Counted from the first letter of the stretch, positions 47,085-59,946 are shown. The stretch is DNA of 64,000 bases from Berghia stephanieae (GCA_034508935.3 CM067452.1:42990225-43054224), one strand, 5' to 3'. The notes: generated from the letters alone by a model not told the origin. Program-made: numbers and translations.

Positions 47085-47631
47085 AGAGGTGAAGTGTTTG
47101 TTTTGTTTTTAGGGGTTTTACGGCACTTGCAACACATTTAAGTTATATCAGCGCCAGTAAAAAGGAAGAACACGGGATAGTAAAAAGTTATAGAATTACA
47201 ATTAAAGCATCCAATAAAAAGTAAGACAAAGGGGAACTGGGAACAAATAGGGATCAGATGTAGATTCCAAGAGCATACCATCAATGTACTTAGTTTGAGA
47301 TCACCAATAAGTCTCATCCGGACGCAAGCACGGCCCCCACTAAGAGGAATACACTCAAATGCTTACATTATAAATTATAACAAATATAATAATACATAAC
47401 AGAGAGATGATTTACAAGGAAAAAAATATCATCTCCCAAAACAATAACTATGCATTTGACTGTTTCCCTCCCAGCCAGGACCCCAACCAGGGCTGGGACA
47501 AAACCAAGCAATCTCATTCCAAGACAAAGACAGAATGCAAGTTGGAAAACAGATATAGGGGGATAGAAGACACAATAAGTACCTCCCTGCCCACTATGGG
47601 AGGTAGGAACCCCACCCAGAGAGGTGAAGTG
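47085..47631 (-). mobile_element. Family A retroposon copy 9, full-length with TSD
   Basis: The body (47,097-47,619, 523 bp) is flanked by a perfect 12-bp duplication, agaggtgaagtg, at 47,085-47,096 and 47,620-47,631. It interrupts the Tigger-like element, so it is younger than that. Confidence 0.95.
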
Positions 47632-47725
47632 AAATGGAAATGAAAAGGTGTGTCAATGCTAAGCTGTCTACTACACACCCCTCTTTTGTTGAAATGCCAT
47701 TAGGTTCAAAGGCCTAATTACATAA

Positions 47726-47756
<31 letters not shown>

Positions 47757-47984
47757 ACACATTTAAACAAAGTGGAAAGGAAATGGCATGTCAATGGTAA
47801 GTTGTCTACACCCACCCCCTTATTGTCGTATCTGCCAGTCACCTGTTGTCTTCCTTTTCCAGTTCCAGTCTGTGTGATTGTGGTGTTGGCCAAGCCCAAG
47901 TGCAGAGATTGAAGTGTTTGCCTACCCCTCACCCCCTATCCACCCCTCACCCTCATCTTATACGTAGGCACTTTGTTTAATATC

Positions 47985-50900
47985 TTACTACTTACTTAAT
48001 CCTCTTCAGGCCTTGAGGCACATGTCACATAGGGCATCCACCAGACATCTCCATTTTTTGCGATCGGCTGCTTTTGCAGTGGCTGTATTCCAGGACAGGC
48101 CTGCTTCCTTTAACTCTTTCTCCATGGTCCTTCGCCAGTTTTCTTTGGGTCTTCCCCGCTTTCTCTTCCCATCTGCTGTCCAGTACAGGGCTGTCTTGGG
48201 AAGTGAGCCTTTTTCCATTCTGGCCACATGACCCAGCCAATGCCATCTTCTTTTTATTTGGCTTTCAATGCTAGTGCAGTCAGCTTTCTTTAATAGATCC
48301 ACTGTTTTTATTTTTGTAGGCCAAAATAAATTAAAAAATCTTTTTAGACACTTGTTCTGAAAGATTTCTAGTTTCTGTATTAACGAGGATGTCATTTTCC
48401 ACTTTCACTTCCATAAAGCAGTACACTTAAAACATTTCTCTTGTACATTTTCAGCTTTGTCTTTCTCATAATTTGCTTTGATTTCCAAATGTTTTTCAGC
48501 ATGGTTTGCCTTTTGAATTCTGTGCTTGATATCGTGTTCTGCATTTCCGCCGTCTGTTATTTTAGATCCAAGGTAGGAGAAATCTGTTACCTCTTCAATT
48601 ACATGTTCATCTATCCCAATTTCACTGTCATGTTTTGGATTCACCCTAAAGTACACAGTTTTATCGAAATTTATTTTCAGTCCAATTTGAGGCGTTCTTG
48701 TGTAGTACGTTTAGTTTCTCTGAGGCGTCTCTCTGTGTACTGGAAACTAACGCAATATCATCTGCGTAGTCTATATCTTTCAGAAAGGGGGTCAGTGTCC
48801 AGCGAATGCCTCTCTTCTTACCATCAATTGCAATTTTCATGAGCCAGTCTATAGCCAGGATAAACAGAAGTGGGAAAATTATGCAGCCTTGTTTTACACC
48901 AGTTGTTACATTAAAGCTGTCTGTTAAATTGTTTCCACAGATCATTTGGCATTGGTAGTTGCTATCCAGTGCTTTTATTAAGTTGACCATCTTCATCGCT
49001 ATACCATAATGGCAGAGAATTTTCCACAGGGATTCTCTGTGTAAGCTGTCAAAGGCTTTTTCAAAATCGACAAAAATGGTGTAGAGGGGGCTGTTCCATT
49101 CAATGCTTTGCTCCAGGATTTGTCTCAGGGTAAACATGTGGTCACTACATGACTTCCCTTTTCTGAACCCTGCTTGCTCTTTTTTAAGAATGTTTTCAAT
49201 GTGAGGTGAGAGTCTTTTCAGAAGGATTCTATTAAAAATTCTGCTCGTTACGGACAGGAATGTGATTCCATGCCAATTGGCACAATTTCCCAGGTCTCCT
49301 TTCTTGGCTATTTTATGGATGATGCCTGTCTGCCAATCCTCTGGTATTTCTTCCTTTTACCAAATGTCGGTGAACAATTTACGGAAAATTTTAGGCATTT
49401 CTTGGGAGTTCGCTTTAAGCATTTCCGCACTGATTTTGTCAATACCTGGGGCCTTGCCATTTTTTTTGTTGTTGTATTGCCTCATGCACCTCATGCTCAG
49501 TGATTGGACCAAGATTAACCTCTACGTCCATTTCTGCTTTTGGGATATCTGTATAAGAAGATGGGTCTGGTCTGTTCAGAAGGTTTGCAAAATATTCTCT
49601 CCATCTTTCAATATTCTTCTTTTCGTCTGTGATGACACTACCATCTTGGAATTTTAATGGCTTCTCTTGACCATAACTTCTGTTTCCCGAGAGCTTTTTT
49701 GTGATTTTGTATAGCGTTTGTGAGTCTTGCCTTACAGCTGCATTTTCTGCTTCAGTTGCTAAAATTTCTGCAAAATCTCTTTTGTCTTTCCTTGTGGATT
49801 TTTTCAATTCTTTATCCTTCAATGAGTATTCATTGGATAGCCTCTCTTTCAGTCGGGGGATTTAGCATTCAAGAGATTTAGCTTGATTGATTTTCTTTGG
49901 TTAATGAGCTCCCATGACCTTGCTGATATCCGATTCTCTGTATTGGATTCATTGTGTCCTAAGTGTTCAGTGGCACTTTCCTGCATGACGTGGTTGAAAT
50001 TTTGGATTGCCATGCTTGTAATATCTTATATTGCACTGAATTTGTTTCTTATTGAAATATTGAACTGGTTTTGGATATCTGGGATTTTCAATTTATCTGT
50101 GTTGAAACGTTTCTTCTTCTGTTCTGTAATTTTTGTTTTCGTCAATTTAGTAGAGATTTTGGCTGTGACAAGATGGTGGTCACTTCCAATGTCTGCCAAT
50201 CGTCTGACTCCGACATTGTTTAAGCTGCTCTTTCATTTTCTGTTGATCATTATATGTCTGTTTTTCCATCTGGTGATTTCCAGGTCAATTTATGCATGTT
50301 TTTGTGTGGGAAGAAAGTTCCACCAATAATGAGGTTTTGTTCTTCGCAAAATTCTGTTAGTCTGCTTCCATTGTTGTTCATCACCCCTATACCTTCCTTT
50401 CCAACTGATTGATTTGTTTATTCTTCAACTGTATTGCCAACTGTTGCGTTTAGGTCTCCGATGATCATGAGCATATCATGTCTTGGGATATTTTCAACAG
50501 CCATTCTTAAAATGTTGTAGAAGTCTTCTTTGTTTTCTTCATCTGCATCCTCTGTAGGTGCGTAACATGTGAGGATTGAGAGCTTTTTTTAGCTGTGTCT
50601 AGTGTATAAAATTCTTTCACTATTGGTTTCCATTCTAATAGTGATTTGTTGTTTTTCCTGGCTATCAAGAGGACAACACCTTCTCTGTGTTGGTCATCCT
50701 TTCGTTCTGACTAAACAATCAGGTAGCCATTAGGGAGTTGTTGCTTCCCAGCTCCTGTCCATCTTGCCTCTGATATGCCTAGCAAATCGATCTTGTAGTT
50801 CAACATCTCGCGCTGGACTTGTACCAGTTTTCCTGTTTGATATAGGCTAAGATCCTAACATTCCAGCACGAGACATTGAGCTTGCGTTTTGGTGACAACA

Positions 50901-51150
50901 GATCTGCAATCTGGTCGGGGGCGTCCTTTCGGCTTTGACCTCCTGCCATGATGAAGCCAGTATTCTGTTCCGCTTCTCTGCTGCCGCCGGTTGTGGATTT
51001 ACGTCTGGTTTCTGTTTCTGTAACAGTTTGCTTTTTATGAGGTGGGTTGTTAGCCCTATGCTCAACCCCCATTCCTGGAGGGCCAGTGGATTACTCTTTG
51101 TCTGATCTCTCTCCTTTTCTCTCTTTTTGGAGGTCCGAGGTTCGAGATAC
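47985..51150 (-). mobile_element. RTE-like LINE, full-length structure, decayed
   Basis: Minus-strand frames run from an endonuclease start (KLNVSCWNVRIL, about 50,870) through FVDFEKAFDSLHRESLWK, GVKQGCIIFPLLF, IDYADDIALVSS and a tail region GRPKENWRRTMEKELKEAGL to a taagtaag-type 3' tail at 47,985-47,999. At least six stops or frame changes interrupt it. It is inserted in the Tigger-like element at a site read in copy 1 as tttgtttattatcgccgg. It differs strongly from the RTE at 41.7-44.9 kb and is much older. Confidence 0.82.
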
Positions 51151-51385
51151 GCCGGGCATTATAACGTGTGTCCACCTTCCCAAATTTTTGACGAAAAATA
51201 GATAGAGAAAAAGGGAAGGTACTCTCAAGTTGTTTATGTATAAAGAAAGTCCTGCTTAGACGTATTTCGGTTCAGCGTAAGAATTAGTACAAAGATAATA
51301 AGGAACTAGTACAATCTATTAAATTCTTTGCGGTTTAAGGTATTTTTCAGTTTAGCTTCTTTCGGTTTAAAGTAATTTTACTGTA

Positions 51386-52155
51386 TATATTATAATAAAA
51401 TAAAACTGTCTCATGTACATACTAATCAATTTATGTATTACTTTAAATGTATATTTTATTAATTAATGCTCAGAAAATAAATACTGAAAACTAATAGAAC
51501 AGATTGTGTCTTGATTGTGCAATTTTTTACTTAACGTGTGTTGTATTGTTAGAAAACGGGGTATATACTAAACCCTTGTGAAGAAATTTGGGGATAAGTT
51601 TGATAAAAATAAAAAATGTGTGGGAATATTAAATTCAATGAATGACATTCCAAGACAACTGACTCTTGCTGTTTCGGGTTCACCCTTATCAAAACAAATG
51701 ATTTAAAATGCATGACCAAAATTTTTTTAATAGTTTCTTTTAGGATAAATCTAGTTTGCACATGTGTTCACATCTATTTCATTCTTCTAAAGCAATTTCC
51801 AACTGCTCTAGTTTTTTTGTTTTTTTTTTTTTTTAAAGCTTGTGTCTTGCAAAAGGCAAAAGTAGGGGAAACCCAAAGTATCATTTTGTCTTCTGTCATT
51901 AAAAACCTTAACAATTGATCAGATGTGATCTCTCTTGGTATATATACACATGAAATAGGATTATAGTACAGTGCCCTGTTTAAAAAACAAACTCTTCCCA
52001 TGAAGGTGAAACCTTGTCAGACAACAATGAGAGACTGTTTATAAATTGGGTCTTATTTTTAAAAGGCTTGGAACCGACAAGACATTTTATGTGGTAAATT
52101 ATCAGGAAAACGAAATATATCTTTGCCTTGATACTTAATGTAGTCCGGGGAGAAG
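51386..52155. other. Gene-free stretch with a hammerhead-like motif
   Basis: AT-rich; a degenerate hammerhead-like core lies at 51,671-51,692 (minus strand) and a T run at 51,812-51,833. Confidence 0.45.
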
Positions 52156-52560
52156 GGGAGGGCTAGTTCAGTTGGTAGAGTACTCGCTGCACCCTAGATC
52201 AATCCTAGGTGAAGTCGAGATATTTTCAGGACCCCCTCTCCATCCAGCATTGATTGGGTAGTTCAGCCTGTTATATCTGGTGGAAAATACTTTGCAACTG
52301 ACTTACGTCCTGTCCAAAGGGTAGCAAGCAATTGCTATTGTCAGCTTCATGCTCAGTTGGTAGAGTACTCGCTTCACCCTATATCGATCCCCGGTGAAGT
52401 CAAGATCTTTTCAGGACCACCCTCTCCATCCAGCATTGATTGGGTAGTTGAATCTGTTACTGATATTTCTGGTGGAAAATGCTTTGCAACTGACTAGTGG
52501 CAAATCCAAAGGGTAGCAAGCAATTGTTATTGTCTGCTTCATGTTATAGAAACCTGGATA
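52156..52560 (+). mobile_element. tRNA-derived SINE family C, tandem dimer
   Basis: Two consecutive units of about 190-200 bp each start with a tRNA-like head (tagttcagttggtagagta; gctcagttggtagagtac) and B-box-like gatcgatcccc/gatcaatccta, followed by tccatccagcattgattggg and gggtagcaagcaattg. The second head follows directly after the first body. Confidence 0.8.
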
Positions 52561-52797
52561 AACTCCTGCTTAGGTCTGAAGGACAACTTCACGTATTCCA
52601 TCTAAATCTCTAGTCCTAATGGTTCTTTGGGGTAAACAGAAACCGATATTCATTTTATTTTGGTGGCGCTTTTATGCACTTCCATTGGAGGTGTACAAAG
52701 ACGCACCGTTTTTATGCACAAAAACGATCCGTTAAGAGGTGCATAAAAACACTACGTTTTTTAAAAAATAGTTATTCAAGACAGTAATTACAAACAC
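52561..52797. other. Spacer with a short inverted repeat
   Basis: ttttatgcacttcc, accgtttttatgcacaaaaacg and aggtgcataaaaac form partly inverted copies around 52,668-52,750. No gene seen. Confidence 0.45.
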
Positions 52798-52901
52798 TTA
52801 TGTATGTTCCTGTAGTCCTCAACTGCTGACAAGAGACCAAACGCATGCTTGCAACATGCAGGTTCCACTCCTCCGGAGCAGTGACCAGATGCTTTCATCA
52901 C
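52798..52901 (-). CDS. SWIM-like zinc-finger exon
   Basis: Acceptor tttttcctcag, then an open frame VMKASGHCSGGVEPACCKHA followed by FGLLSAVEDYRNIHK. It fits the SWIM pattern (CxC...CxH) as found before YqaJ domains in animal proteins, except that the first cysteine is replaced. Phase 0 fits the exon at 54,888. The 3' border (donor gtgttt at 52,797) is a guess. It was probably joined to the YqaJ remnant at 45,189-45,800. Confidence 0.65.
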
Positions 52902-52970
52902 CTGAGGAAAAATATACAAACAATGAACCAATTTATCATTGTCTTTGTTTTTACATTGTCTGTCATTATC

Positions 52971-54133
<1,163 letters not shown>

Positions 54134-54887
54134 GAAAAATCACAGCGTTTTACATTATCTATTGTTTGCTATAAAAATAATTGAAGCAATCAGACTAAAC
54201 TGACTGCCAATATAAATGTACAAATAAAATAAAAGTAAATAGTCTTTTTTTACCAATAACCTGTTTGGTAGTGACAATGGAAGTGAAAAATTAATATTTT
54301 ACAACAGAAGAGAAGTAGAATATTTGCAAGATGTCTGATCATGTCATCTTAACAACCAACAACAAAAATACTAGTAAAAGTTGTATGAAAGAAGCCATTT
54401 TAATGAAAATAAAATGCCTCTTTTTATTAATGTTTAAACTTCCATCACTTATCTAATTTATTATAAATAAATCAGAACAACCGAAGTTTTCAATTCTCAC
54501 TCCCTCATTACAAGTGTTGAACTTGAACACTTCAATTTGTTGGTGGGATTCACACTAGACGGCTATCTATTGTGTCAATACGAATGTCGCACAAATTATT
54601 ACTCATTACTCACACAACACTGTCAACCACGACTTCCTTAGCTTATTTACAAAAAAATAAAATTGTTTTCAAATTTAATAATCCTATCTATGGACTTTGG
54701 ATTGGATCGAACCAGTGACTCTGGATCTTGCACGAATTCGAAATCAGGGTATGGCCCATGGGGTGTCAGACTTGAAGTTGAAGCATTCACATTCAGAGTC
54801 CAATAACTTTTTTTTTTTTAATCATCTAAACAGCTAAATTAATGCAATTCAATATATTATTAGAAGTCAGGATTTAATCAATCTTAC
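54134..54887. other. Gene-free stretch
   Basis: AT-rich intron-like DNA between the two SWIM-gene exons; nothing recognised. Confidence 0.4.
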
Positions 54888-55062
54888 CTTTCCATCCTTG
54901 TTTATAATAACATAAACATTGTAGACTGTACTGTGATCTTTTTCATCTCGCCTTCGCCTTCACTTTGGCTTTGGCCTTGATAAAAAGAAAATCAGCATCC
55001 CGGTCGTTGAAACCGATATCTGAGACAAAGCCGTTCGTGAAAAGACTTTGTCCCTTAATTAA
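54888..55062 (-). CDS. N-terminal exon piece of a SWIM/YqaJ-type protein
   Basis: The minus-strand frame reads GQSLFTNGFVSDIGFNDRDA, then FLFIKAKAKVK, and after one frame change RDEKDHSTVYNVYVIINKDG before the donor gtaaga at 54,887. The YNVYVIINKDGK segment leads in phase 0 into the SWIM exon at 52,901, as in animal SWIM-YqaJ proteins. The upper border is uncertain. The frame change inside it suggests decay. Confidence 0.6.
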
Positions 55063-55230
55063 GACAAAACTGTGAACATTGTTTAAAATTCACAGTAATT
55101 TAAAAGGTTCACAAACGTGAAATTCACAAGCCTAAGCGGCGATAAAATAATACTCGTTCAAGCCATGTTTACAATCGGCGGTGCATCAGTCATCAGTCAC
55201 GTGATCGACAAGTTGACGGAACCTTAAAGT

Positions 55231-55459
55231 AAGAAAAGTGAGTGGAGCAGGCACTTATGTTGGTAACAACAAGATATGAAGTGAGTAGAAAAGTGCCAGA
55301 AGACAATAGAGAATAAAAAAAAAATTTTCGCAGCGGTGGTGGGGTTTGAACCTGCGACCTTATTGGTACGACAACTCCGCCTGGCAGGTGAGAGCGTGGC
55401 TCTACCGTGTGAGCTATCCACGAACACAAAAATATTCGTTTCAAACCCAAAGTCATTTC
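55231..55459 (-). mobile_element. tRNA-derived SINE family D, copy 1
   Basis: Minus-strand head gttcgtggatagctcacacg with B-box caggttcaaacccc, and tail agtgcctgctccactcactt. Nearly identical to 59,991-60,213. It lies just outside the left end of the ISL2EU-like element. Confidence 0.85.
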
Positions 55460-55598
55460 TAGATCCCTCTCTCACCCACTTCTTGAGATCGCCGATTCGT
55501 TCGCCACCATCGCGAAGTAATAGGCTTCCTAAGTCGTGACGTAATCCTGCGCAGCAACGCATGGCAACAAACCGGCTGGCTCTAAACAGTCGAGAAAA

Positions 55599-55781
55599 AT
55601 GGCTGACACGAACTCTATTTCCATCACCGCCCTTATGAAATACTTCTCCAATGAGCATAAAAGTGTCTCGCGAGGTGAAAATCATCATCAGTCAGGTCAT
55701 GTTTTGACTTTCACTTACTCAGATGGCTTGACGTTCGGCAAAGTTCAAGCCAGCATGAAGAATAAAGAGTATTCTGTGAAG
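55599..55781 (+). CDS. First exon of a SWIM/YqaJ-like nuclease gene
   Basis: ATG at 55,599 in a good context (aaaaATGG), 61 codons, then the donor gtaagt. It reads MADTNSISITALMKYFSNEH, then SGHVLTFTYSDG and GKVQASMKNKEYSVK. The pattern GhVxxxxY...GxVxASMxxxxYxV is what precedes SWIM fingers in animal SWIM-YqaJ proteins. No further exon was found before the transposase gene, so the SWIM and YqaJ parts are probably deleted. It starts only 10 bp inside the inverted end, so the end may serve as promoter; TGACGT CRE-like sites lie there. Confidence 0.65.
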
Positions 55782-56139
55782 GTAAGTCATTTCGTCTTCT
55801 CATTCTCACTCTCAAAATCTCACATCTCCGTAAAACTACTGTTGGACAATAATCAGTTTACTTTGAGTTTAGGCAGATTTAGTATATCCAATGGAAAGAT
55901 TTAACTGTTTACGTTCGATTTTAGTTAGGGAGAGAGAGGGGGAGTCATTGAATTATTGTGTTTTTATCTTATGGACCACGGACTTTGAGTCTTTGAGGTC
56001 TTAGTCTTGCTTCGCTAATTTTCGTTGCCATTGACTATAGTCTACTACATACTATTTAGTATCGTGTTGTAACCTTTATTATAATACTCATATGAGCATC
56101 ACAATCACCAATCACGCTAGACATTTTATCATACTTCAT

Positions 56140-56343
56140 GTGGGGCAGCGTGGATCAGCGGTACGTTTTTGCTTCGTACCCGAAAGGTACCGAGTTCGTT
56201 CACCCGCCGCTGCGCTGTGTGGCCTTGAGCAAGTCACCTCGCCCTAGCTCAATTTGCGGCGCTGCACCGCGGTTATTCCAGTCTTCCCTGGGAATAGACC
56301 CTAGAGATAAATTTCCTCTATGGGATGAATAAAGGATTTATTT
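56140..56343 (+). mobile_element. tRNA-derived SINE family E, copy 1
   Basis: Head gcagcgtggatcagcggtac with B-box-like gagttcgttcaccc, then the core ggccttgagcaagtcacct and tail gggatgaataaagga. The core resembles the conserved core of CORE/MIR-type SINEs. Copy 2 is at 63,567-63,795. Confidence 0.8.
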
Positions 56344-56553
56344 AGACCAGTGTTAGTCACGGTAAACTAAACTTCCTATTGGGTTAAGGTGTCATGTAAA
56401 TGTTGCTGCTTGAAACTCGAAGAAATCAATAACATTGTGAAATTGAATGTGAACTTCAATTTAATATACGAAAACAGATAAAATGGACGTTTCGGGTTTC
56501 CCCCTTATCAACAAAGCAAGATGAATGAAAGAATCACTTAATTTGTTTTTTAA

Positions 56554-56860
56554 ATTGAGTTTTTATACAGCGTAATATCCACTAAATGTGCTCAAAGTGC
56601 TTTACAAGGGGTCCCTGGCCAACAGCAACATTTAACATGTAAGACGGGACATGATGCCTGTTGGGCGATATTACAATTTTTTCGGACAGAGACAACGCTG
56701 TTAACGGCCAGGTACTCATTTGACACCTGAGTACGGTGAGAGATTGTGAGTAAAGAGCCTTCTCCAAGGACTCAACTATGTGCCGAGCGAGGCCCAAACC
56801 CAGGACCTTCTGATCTGAAAGCGAGTGTCATACCACAAGACCACAACAGACGTTTTATTA
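56554..56860 (-). mobile_element. SINE family B copy
   Basis: Same order as 9,864-10,150: tail agcgtaatatccactaaatg, acaaggggtccctggccaac, then B-box region on the minus strand, gggtttgggcctcg. Confidence 0.85.
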
Positions 56861-57152
56861 GTTTGTTTGTTTTTTGCCTATTGAGCATGGTCGCAGCTCT
56901 AAATTTGAATCTTTTATTCTTTTACTTCCACAGATCTATCTTGATGATGCCTTGGGTTGATTCAGTCCAAAACTAATTTGTGTGGTTTTATTTAACAATG
57001 TTAATGACATTGAACATACATTGATACAACAATGCCATAATTTGTCATGTTTATCATGTAAAATCATGTATGGACCTACAAAACCATTATTTTGAATGGT
57101 GATTTGATGATGATGAACAAAATATGTGTGTTGTACAAAATAAATGGCAAAG

Positions 57153-58369
57153 CTAACAAAATGCAGTCTCCTTAATAAGAGGAGACTGGGGATTGACAAG
57201 TGCTGCAACAAATTGAAAAATAATATCAGATGTTTCTCTTAACATGGTTGGAATATATGAGAGGATGTTAACATTTTTCAGTCTTTCATTAGCGCTCTCA
57301 ACATGAATTCTACATGAAGCAATTTCTTTTGTTAATAAAATCTCATTTTCAGTAAATTTATTATGTAAAAAGGGAGGGATATTTACAGTTACTCCTTGAG
57401 GTAAAATATCTTGAATCAGGATGGGGTTTTACCTTTATTACCTTTATCTGCTAAAATTAAATCTCCAGGGCTTAAAATTAAAAGTTTTAGTAATCCACAA
57501 TTTTGTACAATGACCTTATCCGAGACAGACCCTGGATACAGTTTAGAAATAAAATTTATCACACCATTTGGACTCAGACCAACAAGAGCTTTAACAGAAT
57601 TCATGGACCTATAAGAAGAATAAGTTAACCGTTGTTTATCCATTTCTTTAGGAATAGCAATTTGGTCATCTGTACAATCAATGATCATTCTGCAATTTGG
57701 AAATCTTAAAAATGATGATGGAGCTGATAGTTTATTTTTATGTCTAGAAGGGCATGTAACCTTCATAACATTTTCAAAGAGAAGTTTATGGCTTATGTAA
57801 AACATGAATAAAAGTTTGTATAATATTTGTTATAGTACTTTCATTAACGCTAAACAATTGTGAAATATGAAGGTTAGCGTAGTTCTGTCTAAGTTTCATA
57901 AGTGTAATAATGAAAATTTGGTCTTTTAATGCAACTGTCTCTTCCTGAACTTCCCATCCACTATAATAAATAATGTTACCTCTAAAGCACTCAACATATT
58001 GAACAATAATATTAAATATTTTAAAACAATGTACACCTGTCTCCATTCGAAGAACTTTTTCTGTAAGGCTTGAAACAGTGTAAGTGCGTTGAATCTAACT
58101 TAGTTGGGTTTTTTAAAGCTAGCTATTTCCTTATTTTTGTCTGTAATTTCTTGTTCTTGAATTAAATTTGTTATTCTATTTAAAATATCCTCACTTGTTC
58201 TACAATCTGTTTTTTTTAAAAGATGGAATCCTGTGATGATGGTGACGAGAGTTGAGATGATGATGAGGGAGAAGATAATGAGGATGATGATGAGGAGGAA
58301 AATAATGATGATGAGGAATCTGGTTTTTTTAAAGGTGGGACTTTGTGATGATGATGAAGAGAGTTGAGC

Positions 58370-58445
<76 letters not shown>

Positions 58446-58646
58446 GGTGGTGGTGGTGGACTTCTTGATGTTGGTGCCAATTGAGATGGGGTGGGAATTC
58501 CTTGTGTCACTTTTCTTTTCTTTCTTTCTGGCTCTGATGGAAACAATTTATTTTTATTTCTGTCAAACCATTCAGGGAGGTTGGCTTTGTCACCATCTCT
58601 GATGTGACAAGAACACACTCTTGATGATGATGTTGGATCTTTTGTC
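57153..58646 (-). pseudogene. ISL2EU-type transposase, exons 2-3 (THAP end, HTH, DDE)
   Basis: Exon 2 (about 58,100-58,646) completes the THAP zinc finger (SRVCSCHIRDGDKANLPEWF) and has a proline- and serine-rich stretch coded by GAT and GGT repeats. Exon 3 (about 57,153-58,085) has a helix-turn-helix (LKDQIFIITLMKLRQNYANL, SVNESTITNII) and the catalytic DDE_Tnp_4 domain: RMIIDCTDDQIAIP (first D), NSVKALVGLSPNGVINF, GDLILADKG (second D) and SCRIHVESANERLKN (E), ending at the stop 57,155-57,153. Frame changes near 57,790 and 57,440 break it, so it is a pseudogene in its present form though all three catalytic residues are still there. Confidence 0.85.
58365..58460. repeat. GAT/GGT trinucleotide tract in transposase exon 2
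   Basis: GATGAT then GGTGGT units; on the minus strand they code for the serine and proline runs of the transposase linker. Confidence 0.9.
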
Positions 58647-59173
58647 CTTTCACCTGAAATGAAAAGATAAAAAAAAAAAAAACAATAATTCTGTTGGGCA
58701 CATTGGGTATATTATTTAATTTGATAAGTACTTTGTTTTAGACTATCTTGTTTGACACCAGCTCAATGCATGATAAATCAAAGGTGTGCAAGAGACTAGG
58801 TTACTGGTGGGTCTCTCGCCTGTCTTTTATGAAATCGCACATTCAGCAAAATGTCGCACTTCCTCATTACTTCTTTTGATGATTTTGACTAGGTATATAT
58901 AAAAATATGAATTCTTAAATTTACAGTTAAAGTTGATCTTGGGGTTGAGTGTGGCAAGACTGGCGTTTTCTCTTTATTACAGTCAGTACTGTACTGGCCA
59001 GTGCGGTGATGGAAACTTTGGAGTGTCAACAGTCGGGCACAGGTAAAGGAGAGAGGTCCCTGCCGCCATCTTGCTTTGTTCACACAGAGTTGCCACCTCG
59101 GCTGTCGGGGAGGGGAGGCATGGCAGAGAATCAGAGAAACTTTCCAAAAAAAAAAGAGGAAAGTATGTGTGTT

Positions 59174-59176
<3 letters not shown>

Positions 59177-59254
<78 letters not shown>
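59177..59254. repeat. (GT)n(GA)n microsatellite
   Basis: A short GT tract followed by about 32 GA units and a G run (59,270-59,280), within the first intron of the transposase. Confidence 0.95.
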
Positions 59255-59260
<6 letters not shown>

Positions 59261-59631
59261 TGAGGGGAGGGGGGGGGGGGGAGAGGTTGCGTTATTTTAT
59301 TTATTTATTTTCATTTTGCCATAAAGGTATCGAGTTTAAAGTAAGATTTTAACAAATATTTTCTTCTCTTTCTTCTTGTTCTCCTTTTAAAAAAATTATC
59401 ACTTATCAGTAGAACTTAAGTCTCATTCAGTTTATCAGCCTTAACATCAAAACGATTGAGATATCATTTTTGCTTCAACTTCAATAAAAACCTAGTTTGG
59501 AATGTATTTTTATTTATAATTTCGTGCAATTGTACACTTTAATCATAAAATATAGGTCTACGTAAGCTAGAACTTGACCTAGATCTGGACTACGAACTCT
59601 AGCAAATGTTCGACGAGGCGTGCGTGCTTAC

Positions 59632-59753
59632 CTGACTAAAGTGATCCACTTTTTCTTCAATTTTTTGTCTGCCTGTCCATTTGGAAATCTGTAAAACTTG
59701 CAGGAGTGAATATCTGACTGGTGTAGACAATCTGGTACAAAACACTGGACCAT
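59632..59753 (-). CDS. ISL2EU-type transposase exon 1: THAP domain start
   Basis: ATG at 59,753 and donor gtaagc after 59,632; 40 codons plus two bases. It reads MVQCFVPDCLHQSDIHSCKF, then YRFPNGQADKKLKKKWITLV. This is the first half of a THAP domain: paired cysteines C-x4-C, the FP motif and the invariant tryptophan. The second half with CxxH lies in exon 2. Joining at the usual cag acceptor would give a stop, but an AG seven bases further (58,647) keeps the frame. THAP domains bind specific DNA, here presumably the element's own ends, which lie 70 bp upstream. Confidence 0.85.
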
Positions 59754-59946
59754 ATTTAAGATAAAAATGTTTTTTGAGCGATTTTCCAATTATTCCTTGC
59801 CCGGACCAAGCACGGATTTTTTTTGTTTAGAGCCAGCCGATTCGTTGCTAGGCGGACGTGACGTCAGACTGTGGAATCCTATTTTGACCAGCAGTTAAGC
59901 TTAATAGCCAATATTCTCATCACAAACATATAACATAGAAACGATT

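Larger units (their letters stand above)
46624..51385 (-). mobile_element. Tigger/pogo-like transposon copy 2, with nested insertions
   Basis: Ends cagtagaattattttaaaac (46,626) and ggtttaaagtaattttactg (to 51,383) are inverted to each other and flanked by TA on both sides, as in Tc1/mariner-class elements. A minus-strand CENP-B-type helix-turn-helix remnant, KRKHCADMLEFKSK then TEICKKHGIPNSTLSTILI, lies at 46,850-46,985; the catalytic part is gone. Without the nested retroposon (47,097-47,619) and LINE (47,985-51,150) the element would be about 1.1 kb, the size of copy 1. Confidence 0.85.
55536..59867. mobile_element. ISL2EU-like DNA transposon with two convergent genes
   Basis: Imperfect inverted ends at 55,536-55,588 and 59,824-59,867 share an exact 16-bp core, cggctggctctaaaca, and a similar outer part with gtgacgt and cagcaacg/tagcaacg. 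Immediately inside the left end lies a plus-strand first exon of a SWIM/YqaJ-like protein; inside the right end a minus-strand THAP-DDE transposase begins. The layout fits ISL2EU, a superfamily known to pair a THAP transposase with a YqaJ nuclease. Three SINE-type insertions or remnants lie in the middle and most of the nuclease gene is missing. Confidence 0.75.
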
